From Paenibacillus gyeongsangnamensis (GTDB lineage Bacteria > Bacillota > Bacilli > Paenibacillales > NBRC-103111), in contig NZ_JAQAGZ010000005.1 of assembly GCF_027533625.1 (NCBI RefSeq), forward strand, positions 1 through 64,000: a stretch of DNA of 64,000 nt, read 5' to 3'. A program made the translations under genes and the position numbers. This document shows, piece after piece, positions 16,644 to 25,759 of this stretch. Position 1 is the first letter of the stretch. Every line of letters starts with the position of its first letter. The notes beneath the pieces were generated by a model. That model saw nothing but the letters and a program-made list of their open reading frames with translations, did no database searches and had not been told where the DNA came from.

Positions 16644-17717
16644 TCACTTCGCGCTGCCGAGCCCGACGTCCGAACCGCCGCTGCGTGAGCTGCGCTGCGG
16701 TGCCGTCTTGCCGCCTCCGGTCGCCGGCTTCGCGTTCGGATCCCGTCCCTCGAGCAGCGCCTGGACGAAGGCCTGCAGCTTATCCTTGTTGACGCCGATC
16801 ACGTCGGCTCCGCCCACCCGCTTCTCGATGAGCAGCTCTTGCGGCGGCACCTGCTGGCTGACCATGCCTTCCGTTTTGGCCTCGTAAGCGAGGGACCCCA
16901 GCTTCAGCATGTCGGTCGTCGCCAGATTCGTCTCAATATACGGATCGATGCTGTTCAGTATTCTGGGCAGCCGGATCAGCGAGCTGGTAGACTGCATTTT
17001 CTCAGCCACGGCTTGCAGAAACTTCCGCTGTCGCTCGGTGCGGGCGAAGTCACTGAGCGCATCGTGGCGGAAGCGAACATACTGCAGCGCCGTCTTGCCG
17101 TCAAGGTGCTGCATGCCTTTTTTCAAATTGATGTCGTATTCGTGACCGTCCTCGGCGTCGGTATATTTCATATCCTTCTCGACGTCCAGATCGATGCCGC
17201 CGATGGCGTCGACCAGCGCGATGAAGCCTTTGAAGTCCGTGTACACATAATATTGAATCGGGATACCGAGCAAGTCCCCTACCGTCTTCATGGCAAGGTT
17301 CGGGCCGCCGGTCGACAGCGCCGTATTAATGCGTTCCTCCCCCTGTCCGGGAATCTTCACGTACGTGTCCCGGAGAATGGAGAACAGGTAAGCCTTCTTC
17401 GTCACCGGATCGATCGACGCCACCATCATGGAGTCGGAACGCGGAATTTCATTCTTCTTGAGCCCCCGGGAATCCCCTCCGAGAATCAGAACGTTGACGC
17501 GCTGCTTGCCCTCCCATTTGGGCGGGAGGTAAGCTTGGCCGGAGTAGGCTGAGCCGGTGCCCGTCTGCTTGGCGGTCAGGCCGGTGCCGATTTTGGACGA
17601 ATACGGGTGGCTCTGAATGTTGTTCGCAAACCGAAGGAAACCATATGTATAATAGCCGGCTGCCGCGAGCACCAGAAGCAGCAGCGCAATAAAAAACCAT
17701 TTCACTGTCTTTACCAT
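16644..17717 (-). CDS. LCP family protein (LytR-CpsA-Psr), cell-wall polymer ligase
   Basis: 357 aa. One N-terminal membrane anchor (VKWFFIALLLLVLAAAGYYTYGF), then an extracellular LCP domain with ILGGDSR near residue 80, RSDSMMVASIDP, the Arg-rich ILRDTYVKIPG and the second conserved Arg region LQYVRFRHDALSDFARTERQR. LCP enzymes transfer teichoic acids or capsular polymers from lipid carriers to peptidoglycan. The C-terminal ~35 residues are a low-complexity Gly/Ser/Lys tail. Ribosome binding site AAAGGAT about ten bases before the ATG. Divergent from the ABC transporter operon. Confidence 0.88.
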   Translation of the reverse strand: MVKTVKWFFIALLLLVLAAAGYYTYGFLRFANNIQSHPYSSKIGTGLTAKQTGTGSAYSGQAYLPPKWEGKQRVNVLILGGDSRGLKKNEIPRSDSMMVASIDPVTKKAYLFSILRDTYVKIPGQGEERINTALSTGGPNLAMKTVGDLLGIPIQYYVYTDFKGFIALVDAIGGIDLDVEKDMKYTDAEDGHEYDINLKKGMQHLDGKTALQYVRFRHDALSDFARTERQRKFLQAVAEKMQSTSSLIRLPRILNSIDPYIETNLATTDMLKLGSLAYEAKTEGMVSQQVPPQELLIEKRVGGADVIGVNKDKLQAFVQALLEGRDPNAKPATGGGKTAPQRSSRSGGSDVGLGSAK

Positions 17718-17915
17718 CGGTTATCCGATCCTTTCTGCCGGGAAACGGCTTTTACTCGAGGTAGCATTCGTGTATCATGAACATGTATAGGTTCTGACAT
17801 TGCTCCGGGATCATGCATCCGTAAGTTCAGGAAAGATTTGCTTAATATTATAAAATTTTTACCGAATCACTCGCAAGCTTCGGCAAAATACGACAGGAGG
17901 TACCTGAGAATAACC

Positions 17916-18974
17916 ATGCTGGCGATCGATGTGCACAACCTCAGAAAAGAATTCAAGGTCCAGAAAAACCGCGAAGGCCTTAAAGGGGCCGTGCGGGATC
18001 TGTTCCGGCGCGAATACAACCATGTCACTGCGGTGAAGGATATTTCCTTCCAAATTCCGCAAGGGGAGATTTGCGGGTATATCGGCGAGAACGGCGCCGG
18101 CAAATCAACCACGATCAAGATGCTGACCGGCATTCTCGTCCCGACCTCGGGGGACATCCGGGTCGGCGGGTATATCCCGTTCAAGGAGCGGGAGAAGTTC
18201 GTTCAGAATATAGGCGTCGTCTTCGGACAGCGCAGCCAGCTCTGGTGGGATATCGGCGTCATCGAATCGTTCCAGCTGCTGAAGAAGGTGTACCGCGTAT
18301 CCGAGAAGGAATACAAGCTTCGCATGGATGAGCTGACGGAGCGCCTTCAGCTTGGCGAGCTGCTGAGCCGTCCGGTCCGGAAGCTGAGCCTCGGCCAGCG
18401 GATGCGCTGCGAGCTTGCGGCGTCGCTCATTCACAATCCGCAAATTCTGTTCCTGGACGAGCCGACCATCGGACTCGATATCGTCGTGAAGACGGAGATC
18501 CGCGAGTTCCTGAAATCCATGAACCAACGCTACGGCACGACGATTCTGCTCACCACCCACGATTTGCAGGATATTGAAGCGTTGTGCTCCCGCGTCATCA
18601 TGCTCGACGGAGGGCGCATCATTTATGACGGCGGTCTGGAGGAGCTAAAGACCCAATGGGGCAAAGGCAAGGAAGTCGTCTTCCAGTTCCCCGAAGCCGT
18701 ATCGCTGGATCGTCTGGAGCGGCTCACCCAGGGCCTGGGCGTTACCTGGACGCAGGAGAATGCGCAAACGGCGAAGGTCTGGATTCCCCAGGAGCAAGCC
18801 AATGTATCGGTCGTGCTCGGCAAGGTGGTCGGCGTGATGGACATTACGGATATCAAAATCCTCGAAACCGGGACCGACGACATCGTGCGCGAAATCTATA
18901 AATCCGGGTCGGCGGAGGCCAGGAAGGACGCCGCGGCGAGCGAGGCGGAAGAGGGAGTGTCCGTCCATGCTTAG
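17916..18974 (+). CDS. ABC-2 type transporter, ATP-binding protein (COG4586-like)
   Basis: 352 aa ATPase with Walker A GENGAGKST, Q-loop GVVFGQRSQLWWD, signature LSLGQRM, Walker B ILFLDEP and H-loop LTTHD. The unusual motif GQRSQLWWD and the insert before the Walker A are typical of the ATPases that work with two DUF990-type permeases, which follow directly. A C-terminal ~100-residue domain lies beyond the ATPase core. The start is ATG 17916; the good site AGGAGG sits 15 bases away, rather far, but no closer in-frame start codon fits. Substrate unknown. Confidence 0.85.
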   Translation: MLAIDVHNLRKEFKVQKNREGLKGAVRDLFRREYNHVTAVKDISFQIPQGEICGYIGENGAGKSTTIKMLTGILVPTSGDIRVGGYIPFKEREKFVQNIGVVFGQRSQLWWDIGVIESFQLLKKVYRVSEKEYKLRMDELTERLQLGELLSRPVRKLSLGQRMRCELAASLIHNPQILFLDEPTIGLDIVVKTEIREFLKSMNQRYGTTILLTTHDLQDIEALCSRVIMLDGGRIIYDGGLEELKTQWGKGKEVVFQFPEAVSLDRLERLTQGLGVTWTQENAQTAKVWIPQEQANVSVVLGKVVGVMDITDIKILETGTDDIVREIYKSGSAEARKDAAASEAEEGVSVHA

Positions 18975-19761
18975 TGCGTATCTCGACGTTCTCCGCATCC
19001 GGTTCCTCATGATGCTCGCCTACCGGGTGAATTATTACAGCGGCATTATCATCTATGCCCTAAATATCGGCGCTTATTACTTCCTGTGGAAAGCCATTTA
19101 CGGCAGCAAGGAGCTGCTCGGCGGCATGACCGTCAGCCAGATGACGACCTACGTGGCCGTATCGTGGATGGCGAGGGCTTTCTACTTTAATAACCTGGAT
19201 CGGGAAATCGCAAACGAGATTAAGGACGGCAGCGTCGCCATCCAGTTCATCCGCCCTTATAACTATATTATTGTCAAAATGATGCAGGGCCTCGGGGAAG
19301 GCTTGTTCCGGTTCTTCCTCTTCTCCGCTCCCGGCATGGTGGTCGTCGCTTTCCTTTTTCCGGTTAAGCTGCCGACGGACCCGAAGGTGTGGGTCATTTT
19401 CCTGATCATGCTGTTCTTCAGCTTCCTGATTAATACGCAGATCAATATTATTACCGGGCTATTCGCCTTCTTCCTCGAAAATAACGAAGGCATGATGCGC
19501 ATGAAGCGGGTGGCGGTGGACCTGTTCTCCGGCCTTGTCGTCCCGATGTCCTTCTTCCCCGGCTGGGCGGAGAAGCTCATGAACCTGCTGCCGTTCCCGG
19601 CGATTACTTATTTGCCGGGCTCCGTGTTCACAGGCAAGGTGACCGGGGATGCCGCTTTTCAGGTGCTAGGGGTGCAGCTCGTCTGGTTCCTGGTGCTGAT
19701 TGTCCCCTTATACGGCTTGTGGCGCGGCGCGCGGACGCGGCTGTTCGTGCAAGGAGGTTGA
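18967..19761 (+). CDS. ABC-2 family transporter permease, first subunit (COG4587-like)
   Basis: 264 aa, six hydrophobic segments, no signal peptide. Its ATG overlaps the end of the ATPase gene by eight bases, so the two are translationally coupled. The pattern of an N-terminal amphipathic start (YLDVLRIRFLMMLAYRVNYY), a family-specific FIRPYNY loop and a central SGLVVPMSFFPGW re-entrant motif is that of the ABC-2 permease superfamily. With the next gene it would form a heterodimeric channel. Confidence 0.82.
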   Translation: MLSAYLDVLRIRFLMMLAYRVNYYSGIIIYALNIGAYYFLWKAIYGSKELLGGMTVSQMTTYVAVSWMARAFYFNNLDREIANEIKDGSVAIQFIRPYNYIIVKMMQGLGEGLFRFFLFSAPGMVVVAFLFPVKLPTDPKVWVIFLIMLFFSFLINTQINIITGLFAFFLENNEGMMRMKRVAVDLFSGLVVPMSFFPGWAEKLMNLLPFPAITYLPGSVFTGKVTGDAAFQVLGVQLVWFLVLIVPLYGLWRGARTRLFVQGG

Positions 19762-19767
19762 TGCGTC

Positions 19768-20553
19768 ATGTTCTATGCGGGACTGCTTGTCGATTATTTG
19801 AAAAATTACATGAAAACGCGGCTTACCTATCGCTCCGACTTCTGGATGGAGGTATTGTCCGACCTCTTGTTCAACGGGCTGAATCTGTTCTTCCTGCTGG
19901 TCGTATTCCTCCACACGGCCTCGATCGGCGATTGGAACCAGCATCAGATTCTGTTCATTTACGGCTATTTTATGGTGCCTTACGGCTTGTTTATTACTTT
20001 TTTTAACCTGTGGGGCTTTACCGAGCGCTATATCGTCAAAGGGGAAATGGACCGCATCCTGACGCGGCCCGCCTATAACCTGATCCAGCTCATGTTGGAA
20101 AATATGGACCCTTCGTCGCTGTTCAGCGCCCTGACCGGCTTCGTCATTATGGTCTACTCCTGGTCGCAGTTGGGCCTTGGACTCACGTGGTACGATCCGA
20201 TTGTGTTTGTGCTCTTGGTGCTGGGATCGATCATGATCTACGGCGGCATCTATATTTTCTTCACGGCGCTGTCGTTCTTCTCCGATTCGCCTACAGGCAT
20301 TCTGCCTCTGCTGTGGAATCTGCAGAACTACGGACGGTATCCGGTGACCATCTACAACCGGATTCTCAGCATTCTGCTGACGTGGATATTGCCTTTCGGT
20401 TTTGTCGGCTTCTACCCTGCGGCGTATTTCCTGGACCGTGCGAATTGGGGGGCCTTCGCGCTCCTGACTCCCGTCGTCGGAATGGTCTTCCTCTTCGTCG
20501 GGCTGTCCGTTTGGAACTACGGCGTGAAGCTGTACCGCGGCGCAGGCTCCTAA
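19768..20553 (+). CDS. ABC-2 family transporter permease, second subunit (COG3694-like)
   Basis: 261 aa with six membrane segments, starting six bases after the stop of the first permease and sharing its design: YLKNYMKTRLTYRSDFWM at the N-terminus, LTRPAYNLIQ in place of the FIRPYNY loop, and a hydrophobic C-terminal hairpin. AAGGAGG lies eight bases upstream of the ATG. Completes the three-gene exporter; such cassettes are widespread in Firmicutes and their cargo is undefined. Confidence 0.82.
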   Translation: MFYAGLLVDYLKNYMKTRLTYRSDFWMEVLSDLLFNGLNLFFLLVVFLHTASIGDWNQHQILFIYGYFMVPYGLFITFFNLWGFTERYIVKGEMDRILTRPAYNLIQLMLENMDPSSLFSALTGFVIMVYSWSQLGLGLTWYDPIVFVLLVLGSIMIYGGIYIFFTALSFFSDSPTGILPLLWNLQNYGRYPVTIYNRILSILLTWILPFGFVGFYPAAYFLDRANWGAFALLTPVVGMVFLFVGLSVWNYGVKLYRGAGS

Positions 20554-20559
20554 GCCGTT

Positions 20560-20599
20560 CCGGCCATTCCCTCGCTCCTCTCGGGAGCGGGGGCTTTTT
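20560..20599 (+). terminator. terminator of the ABC transporter operon
   Basis: Stem CGCTCC/GGAGCG (20573-20578 with 20584-20589), extended imperfectly by flanking GC bases, then CTTTTT. Confidence 0.55.
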
Positions 20600-20811
20600 G
20601 CTATGCGGTCATTCCGAAAATCTTCCTAAAAGTCCCATTTTTTAATCTGGATTTCAGCATTCTTTTATCTCCGGCTAAGGTTGCCGTTACAATTAATTAA
20701 CAAATCGCGTTTATACTTCAAATTGTAAATCGATTACATACAGAAGGCGCCTGCAGGAACAAGCAACCGGCAGACCTTCGTAAAATTCGGATAGAGGTGG
20801 AGAGAATGGTA

Positions 20812-21486
20812 ATGAAAAAATGGACTGGAACTGTAATGGCGGGTACGGTAGCGGCAGCGCTGCTATTCGGCAGCTTCGGCGGCGTAGTGACGCCGAGGGC
20901 TTATGCGGATGATGACGGTGCGGTCGAGATGCCGGCGCCCAACACGTCCATACCGCTGAATCAGCGGGTAAGTCCGGACCTTGGCACGATCGTATTGCAG
21001 ACGTCTTCGATTCTGGACATGGAAGACAGTGATATCAACGATCAGCTCGGCAGCGGTAAAACCTTGTCGGACATCGTATCGGCCCAAGGGGCAAATCGTG
21101 CCGACGTCACGAATCAGATCGTCCAGCAGCTGGAGCAAAAGGTCACCAATGCGCTGAACGAGTCGGTGATTACTTCCGATGAAGCGAATCAGCTGAATAC
21201 GCAGATCACCCAGTACGTGAAAACCGCATTCGATACGCCCGGCTATAAGGACCACGCCGTACAGCTGGGAGCAAGCGAGGATTTCACTATCCAGAAAAGC
21301 GTAAGCTCCGCCGATCTTGCGAATATTCTGGGCATGACCGGCGAGGAGTTCGACAAAGCCGTGAATCAAGACGGCAAGAAGCTTGCGGATATCGCGAAGG
21401 ATAAAGGCATCACCGAGGACCAATTGATCGCGAAGCTGAAGGACCAGCTGACATCAACGCTCCAGGATTTCATTCATAACAAATAA
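20812..21486 (+). CDS. secreted protein, unknown function
   Basis: 224 aa. A signal peptide is clear (MKKWTGTVMAGTVAAALLFG, cleavage probably after AYA near residue 31). The mature part is Gln/Asp/Lys rich and helical with no cysteines. A module recurs: GKTLSDIVSAQGANRADVTN, then an imperfect GEEFDKAVN segment, then GKKLADIAKDKGITEDQLIA, each followed by a helical K/Q-L repeat. Such G-x-x-L-x-x-I-A-x-x-x-G modules occur in many Bacillus surface proteins. ATG 20812 is taken because GGAG lies nine bases upstream. I do not recognise a function. It is followed directly by a lipoprotein gene. Confidence 0.68.
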   Translation: MKKWTGTVMAGTVAAALLFGSFGGVVTPRAYADDDGAVEMPAPNTSIPLNQRVSPDLGTIVLQTSSILDMEDSDINDQLGSGKTLSDIVSAQGANRADVTNQIVQQLEQKVTNALNESVITSDEANQLNTQITQYVKTAFDTPGYKDHAVQLGASEDFTIQKSVSSADLANILGMTGEEFDKAVNQDGKKLADIAKDKGITEDQLIAKLKDQLTSTLQDFIHNK

Positions 21487-21616
21487 GCAAGCTTAAGCGG
21501 CATGCCGCCTCCGGTCATCGGGGGTGGCTTTCGCTTGGTTTGGGAAAACTTTACTTATGGCGGAATTTATGGTTACATCATATGAAGATAGAAAGATAAG
21601 GGCAGGAGGAATCAGG

Positions 21617-22849
21617 TTGAATCCGGGGATGAAAAGAAGCGTGCTGCTGCTGTGCAGCTTGGTTCTTGCACTATCGTTAGCGGCCTGTGCCAAGCAACAG
21701 GCTGCCCCTCCGTCAGCGGCAGGGCAGCCTTCGAAGCAGGCTCCTGCGTTTACCGATGCGGCGAAGCCGGACTATTGGCCGACTGCCGGGTGGAAGACGA
21801 CGTCGCCTGAAGCGCAGGGCATGGATTCGGAGACGCTGGCGGAAGCGCTGCAATCGTACAAGGACCATAATTTACATAGCGTGGTCGTTGTCCGCAACGG
21901 CTATTTGGTGGCCGAAGCTTACAGCAGCGGGTACCAGGCGGATACCATCCAAGAGCTGCATTCGGCTACGAAGAGCGTTACATCCTCTTTAGTCGGTATG
22001 GCGGTCGCAGAAAAGAAGCTGAAGGACCTGAACCAGAAGGTCTCGGATTATTTTCCGGAAATCGCGAGCGACCCCAAGAAAGCGAACATGACAGTGGAGC
22101 ATCTGCTCTATATGGCCTCGGGCCTCGACTGGAACAATAACGGAGAGCAGTCGTCGCTGGAGCTGATGGGCTCGCCAGATTGGATGAAGTATATTCTCAG
22201 CAAGCCTTCCAGGGCGGAGCCGGGAACGGTATTTCATTATAGCAACGGCGATGCGCATCTCATGTCGGGCATTATGCAGAAGGCCACCGGCCAGACGCTG
22301 TACGATTATGCGAAGCCCCGCTTGTTCGAGCCGCTGGGCATTACGGCGTCCGATTGGAAGAAGGACCCGCAAGGGTACTCCATTGGCGCCTGGTCCCTGA
22401 TGCTGACTCCGCGGGATATGGCCAAGCTCGGCTTTCTTTACATGAACCACGGGGTATGGGACGGCCGCGCGGTCGTGCCTGAGCAGTGGATCGACGCTTC
22501 CTGGGAAAAGCGTGCGCCGCAGAAGTTCAATGACGGCACGCAGGGCGGATACGGTTATTACTGGTGGATGAAGCAGCTCGCTCCCGATACGGCGTCCGCC
22601 CAGTGGAAGCAAGAGGTGTATTTTGCGGCGGGCTCCGGCGGACAGCGGATATTCATAGTACCGGGGCTGAAGATGATTGTCGCGGTTACCGCGAACAACG
22701 ATAACGAAGCCATCATGCCGGAGCAATTGCTGTTTGCCTTGGCTGGGTCGGTCAAGAGCGACAAAGCGCTGCCGGAAAGCCCGGAAGCTGCGGCCAAGTG
22801 GACGCAAGCGGCAGAAGCGTTTAAGCAGGTGAAGGATAAGCCGGAATGA
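21617..22849 (+). CDS. serine hydrolase lipoprotein (beta-lactamase / PBP-like)
   Basis: 410 aa. Starts at TTG 21617, seven bases from a perfect AGGAGG; the next ATG (21629) is too far. A lipoprotein signal follows with lipobox LAAC, Cys24 being the lipidated residue. The enzyme domain has the Ser-x-x-Lys tetrad SATK, the Tyr-x-Asn element YSN and a late GSGGQRIF region, the three active-site motifs of the class C beta-lactamase/esterase family. Likely an outer-face amidase or esterase acting on cell wall or small esters, not a proven beta-lactamase. Confidence 0.82.
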   Translation: MNPGMKRSVLLLCSLVLALSLAACAKQQAAPPSAAGQPSKQAPAFTDAAKPDYWPTAGWKTTSPEAQGMDSETLAEALQSYKDHNLHSVVVVRNGYLVAEAYSSGYQADTIQELHSATKSVTSSLVGMAVAEKKLKDLNQKVSDYFPEIASDPKKANMTVEHLLYMASGLDWNNNGEQSSLELMGSPDWMKYILSKPSRAEPGTVFHYSNGDAHLMSGIMQKATGQTLYDYAKPRLFEPLGITASDWKKDPQGYSIGAWSLMLTPRDMAKLGFLYMNHGVWDGRAVVPEQWIDASWEKRAPQKFNDGTQGGYGYYWWMKQLAPDTASAQWKQEVYFAAGSGGQRIFIVPGLKMIVAVTANNDNEAIMPEQLLFALAGSVKSDKALPESPEAAAKWTQAAEAFKQVKDKPE

Positions 22850-22968
22850 CAGGTTGAGGCTGGCAGACGGGCGGGCTGGGCTTCCTACAGGAAGTCTGGC
22901 CTTGCTGCATTAAGCTGTGTATTTTTTGGATAAAGATAAAAGAAAATTGGTGAAGGAGTGGACTGCAT

Positions 22969-23457
22969 ATGACGGATCAAGCAGCGGCCGCAGCGCTGGA
23001 GGTGGGACAGCCCGTCCCGGATTTTACCCTCCCGGCCAGCAGCGGCTCCGATGTATCGCTGCATCAGTTTCGCGGCAAGAAGGTGGTCATTTATTTCTAT
23101 CCGGCCGATATGACGCCGACCTGTACCGAACAGGCGTGCGCTTTTCGGGATTATAACGGACAATTTGCCGAGCTGGGTACGGAGGTTATCGGGATTAGTC
23201 CGGACGAACTGAAGGCTCACGGCAAGTTCATTGCGAAGCACGAGCTTCCTTTCCTGCTGCTGTCCGACCCGGAGCACCGGGTGTGCGAATTATTCGGGGT
23301 GTGGCAGCTCAAGAAGCTGTACGGCAAGGAATATATGGGCGTGGTGCGCTCCACCTTCTTGATTGACGAGCAGGGACGGCTGCTGAAGGAGTGGCGTAAA
23401 GTACGCATCAAAGGCCATGTGGAGGCCGTGCTCGAAGCCGTGAAGGCCCAGGGCTGA
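22969..23457 (+). CDS. bcp: thioredoxin-dependent peroxiredoxin Bcp
   Basis: 162 aa cytosolic peroxiredoxin that reduces hydrogen and organic peroxides with thioredoxin. The peroxidatic Cys52 in TPTCTEQACAF has the conserved Pro/Thr before it, and the resolving Cys57 five residues on is the Bcp/PrxQ arrangement. KKVVIYFYPAD and STFLIDEQG are further family motifs. GAAGGAG sits nine bases upstream of the ATG. Single-gene transcript with a terminator downstream. Confidence 0.92.
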   Translation: MTDQAAAAALEVGQPVPDFTLPASSGSDVSLHQFRGKKVVIYFYPADMTPTCTEQACAFRDYNGQFAELGTEVIGISPDELKAHGKFIAKHELPFLLLSDPEHRVCELFGVWQLKKLYGKEYMGVVRSTFLIDEQGRLLKEWRKVRIKGHVEAVLEAVKAQG

Positions 23458-23490
23458 GAGTCGGTTCGTTGGCCGGTGGTATAAGTGTAA

Positions 23491-23525
23491 AAGAGCGGCG
23501 ATCGGATATCCGAATGCTGCTTTTT
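23491..23525 (+). terminator. terminator of bcp
   Basis: Interrupted stem AGCGGC/GCTGCT with an inner CGGATATCCG palindrome, followed by TTTTT. Confidence 0.6.
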
Positions 23526-23716
23526 GGCGTACTGCAAAAAAGTGCTCCGTCCTCATGTTGGCAGACCTCGACGGCAAATTCTAGTTTATTCAGGTCCCGG
23601 CTCCCTGAAATATGTTGAACTACGCGGTATACGCATTTCTTCCGTTGAGTAGGCTAGGGCAAGACAGGGTAATGAGGTGTGAAGCCCATTCCAAGCCGAT
23701 AAAGGAGTGTTATGCC

Positions 23717-24121
23717 GTGAGCCAAACTATTCAAGCTTATTTCTATACCGAGAATGAGGCGGAGGACGTACGTATCAAGCTTCAAGCCTACCCGGTGGAG
23801 CGGATCGAGATCGGTGTCCTGCCGGACACCTTGGACCGTGATACGCCGCTGCTGTATCCATTTGCGATCGCCGGGGCGGAGCCGTCCGGCGTTTACGTAG
23901 CGGGGGCCAGCGGGACCGGCGCCGCCTCCGGCGATGCTTCCACCGCAGGGGCCTTTTTCGGTCTTCGTTTCCTCGATGCGGAAGCGAACGACCAGAGCGG
24001 AGACGGCGTGGAAGACAGAACGCTCCGCTATTCCCTTAGCGTGACGGTGCGGGAGGAAGACTACGATGAGGCGGTTCATTTGATCCGCCGCAATCAAGGC
24101 CATGTAGCGGCAGGCGACTGA
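23717..24121 (+). CDS. conserved hypothetical protein, possibly stress-protein-like
   Basis: 134 aa. GTG 23717 follows AAGGAG at 23702-23707 with nine bases between; the longer upstream frame lacks a site. The N-terminal half (IQAYFYTENEAEDVRIKLQ) and the C-terminal half (RYSLSVTVREEDYDEAVHLIRRNQG) look like the two strands-plus-helix ends of a small ferredoxin-like domain, as in general-stress proteins that sense permuted input, with a Gly/Ala/Ser-rich loop between. A tiny ATG CCG TGA reading frame overlaps the ribosome binding region. No function assigned. Confidence 0.6.
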   Translation: MSQTIQAYFYTENEAEDVRIKLQAYPVERIEIGVLPDTLDRDTPLLYPFAIAGAEPSGVYVAGASGTGAASGDASTAGAFFGLRFLDAEANDQSGDGVEDRTLRYSLSVTVREEDYDEAVHLIRRNQGHVAAGD

Positions 24122-24138
24122 CCGTTCCGCATACGAGA

Positions 24139-24171
24139 AGAGCAGGCCCCGGAAGGGCTTGCTCTTTTTTT
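24139..24171 (+). terminator. terminator of the 23717 gene
   Basis: Stem AGAGCAGGCC/GGGCTTGCTCT with a CCGGAA loop and seven T. Confidence 0.8.
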
Positions 24172-24220
24172 CTGCGCCTATCATACAATGCCCGGCCTCT
24201 CCATATATTCTATTAGAACT

Positions 24221-24232
24221 TATCAATTGATA
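24221..24232. promoter_or_regulatory. perfect palindrome before deacetylase gene
   Basis: TATCAATTGATA, 12 bp, ends 22 bp before the ATG at 24255 and just before the ribosome binding site. Could be an operator or part of a -10 region; no consensus identified. Confidence 0.35.
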
Positions 24233-24254
24233 GATTATGCGGAGGGATTGGGAT

Positions 24255-25667
24255 ATGACGTACCGGCACAACAATGATTCAACGCAGCGGGGAATCGCAA
24301 TAAGAATTTGGCTGCTGGTGCTCCTCTTGCTGTTCCCGGCGGGGCTGATCCAGGGAATCGCCAAGGCCGACGGAGAGACGGAGGCCGAAGCCGCGTACAA
24401 CCAGCTCAAGGCTGGCAAACGGGTCGATTCCGGCAAAAGCTACGTCAAGCCGGAACAGCCTACCGTTTATTTGACGTTCGATGACGGGCCGAGTAAGCTG
24501 ACGCCGAAGGTGCTCGACATTTTAAAGGAGGAAGGGGTTAAGGCGACCTTCTTCGTGCTGGGCAATCAAGTGGAGGCGTATCCCCGCACGGCGGAGCGGA
24601 TCGTCAAGGAAGGCCATGCTATCGGAAATCACAGCTATAACCACGTCTACGAGCAGCTTTATTCGGGCTTTGGCAATTTCTGGAGCCAGATCCGGAAGAC
24701 GGACGGCATCATCTCGGAAACGACCGGAATCGCACCCCGGCTCATAAGGGCGCCGGGCGGCACGGCCGGCAATTTCGATTCGTTCTACTTCTACTATCTT
24801 GAACAGGCGGGTTATGAAGTGGTGGACTGGAATGTAGACAGCGGGGATGCCACCCGCCCCGGCGTCAAGGCGCAGGAAATCATCCGGGCGATACAAAACA
24901 CCCCTTACCGGTGGGAGCATATTGTCCTGATGCACGACGGAACCGGCCATGATGAATCGGTGAAAGCACTCCCGGAGGTGATCCGCTGGTTTAAGGAAAA
25001 AGGGTACGCTTTCGCTTCGCTGAGCACGGAGGTGAAGCCTGTCCAATTCAGCGTGGGCAAGTCGAAATGGGGGCGATCGGTGAGCTGGAGCGCCTTCACA
25101 AGCCAATGGGACGCTTCCCTTGAGCGCGAAGATGAGTGGGGGGATAAGCTTGTAGCGGAGGAAGCCGTGGAAGCCCCGAAGACCGCCGTGGCCGCAGCCG
25201 AGCCTCCGGGACCGGAGCGTCTGGAGATCGAACTCGGGGAGCGTAAGCTATTGCTAAGCCGGGACGGCTATGTGTTCCGAAACGGGTATTTCTCGCTGCC
25301 GCTGCGCCAGCTGACCGAAGCGATGGGCGGAACCGTCGATTGGGACGGGGAGAAACGGACCGCAATCGTACGCTACGGCATCACCCGGGTGGATTATGAT
25401 TTGAGCCGGCTCACGCTGCGGGTATATCGCGGGGCGGATCCGGCGAACCCTGCGGCTCAACCGGCTGCCACGGTATCGTTACCCGAGATGGAGCTCCGTA
25501 ACGGCGTGCTGTATGTGCCGCTGCGCCGCAGTCTGGAGCTGACGGGAGGCAGTATTCTCTCGTATGAGGCCCCCGGAGCCGACGGTACCGCGAGAATCGC
25601 CACCACGCTTCATGGCGGCTTCAGCTGGGCCGGCGGCCTGATCCCGCTCCGGCGGGAAGGCGTCTAA
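24255..25667 (+). CDS. polysaccharide deacetylase with C-terminal copper-amine-oxidase-like domain
   Basis: 470 aa, secreted or membrane-anchored: one N-terminal hydrophobic segment (IWLLVLLLLFPAGLIQGIA). The NodB deacetylase domain follows with motif 1 TFDDGP (residues ~75-80), motif 2 HSYNH (metal ligands), motif 3 RAPGG, and VDWNVDSGDA. After a linker the last ~150 residues match the Cu-amine-oxidase N-terminal-like fold found twice over in Bacillus surface proteins (FSLPLRQLTEAMGGTVDWD and VLYVPLRRSLELTGG). Likely deacetylates peptidoglycan or another cell-wall glycan. ATG 24255 has GGAGGG eight bases upstream; the 24237 start is upstream of that site. Confidence 0.85.
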   Translation: MTYRHNNDSTQRGIAIRIWLLVLLLLFPAGLIQGIAKADGETEAEAAYNQLKAGKRVDSGKSYVKPEQPTVYLTFDDGPSKLTPKVLDILKEEGVKATFFVLGNQVEAYPRTAERIVKEGHAIGNHSYNHVYEQLYSGFGNFWSQIRKTDGIISETTGIAPRLIRAPGGTAGNFDSFYFYYLEQAGYEVVDWNVDSGDATRPGVKAQEIIRAIQNTPYRWEHIVLMHDGTGHDESVKALPEVIRWFKEKGYAFASLSTEVKPVQFSVGKSKWGRSVSWSAFTSQWDASLEREDEWGDKLVAEEAVEAPKTAVAAAEPPGPERLEIELGERKLLLSRDGYVFRNGYFSLPLRQLTEAMGGTVDWDGEKRTAIVRYGITRVDYDLSRLTLRVYRGADPANPAAQPAATVSLPEMELRNGVLYVPLRRSLELTGGSILSYEAPGADGTARIATTLHGGFSWAGGLIPLRREGV

Positions 25668-25759
25668 ACTCTATAAAAACCGTCCATACTAGAATCATAG
25701 AGTACGAGCGGGAGGGATTGTCCCGGAGCTCGTGATTCGGTACAGGGAGGTTATTCATC

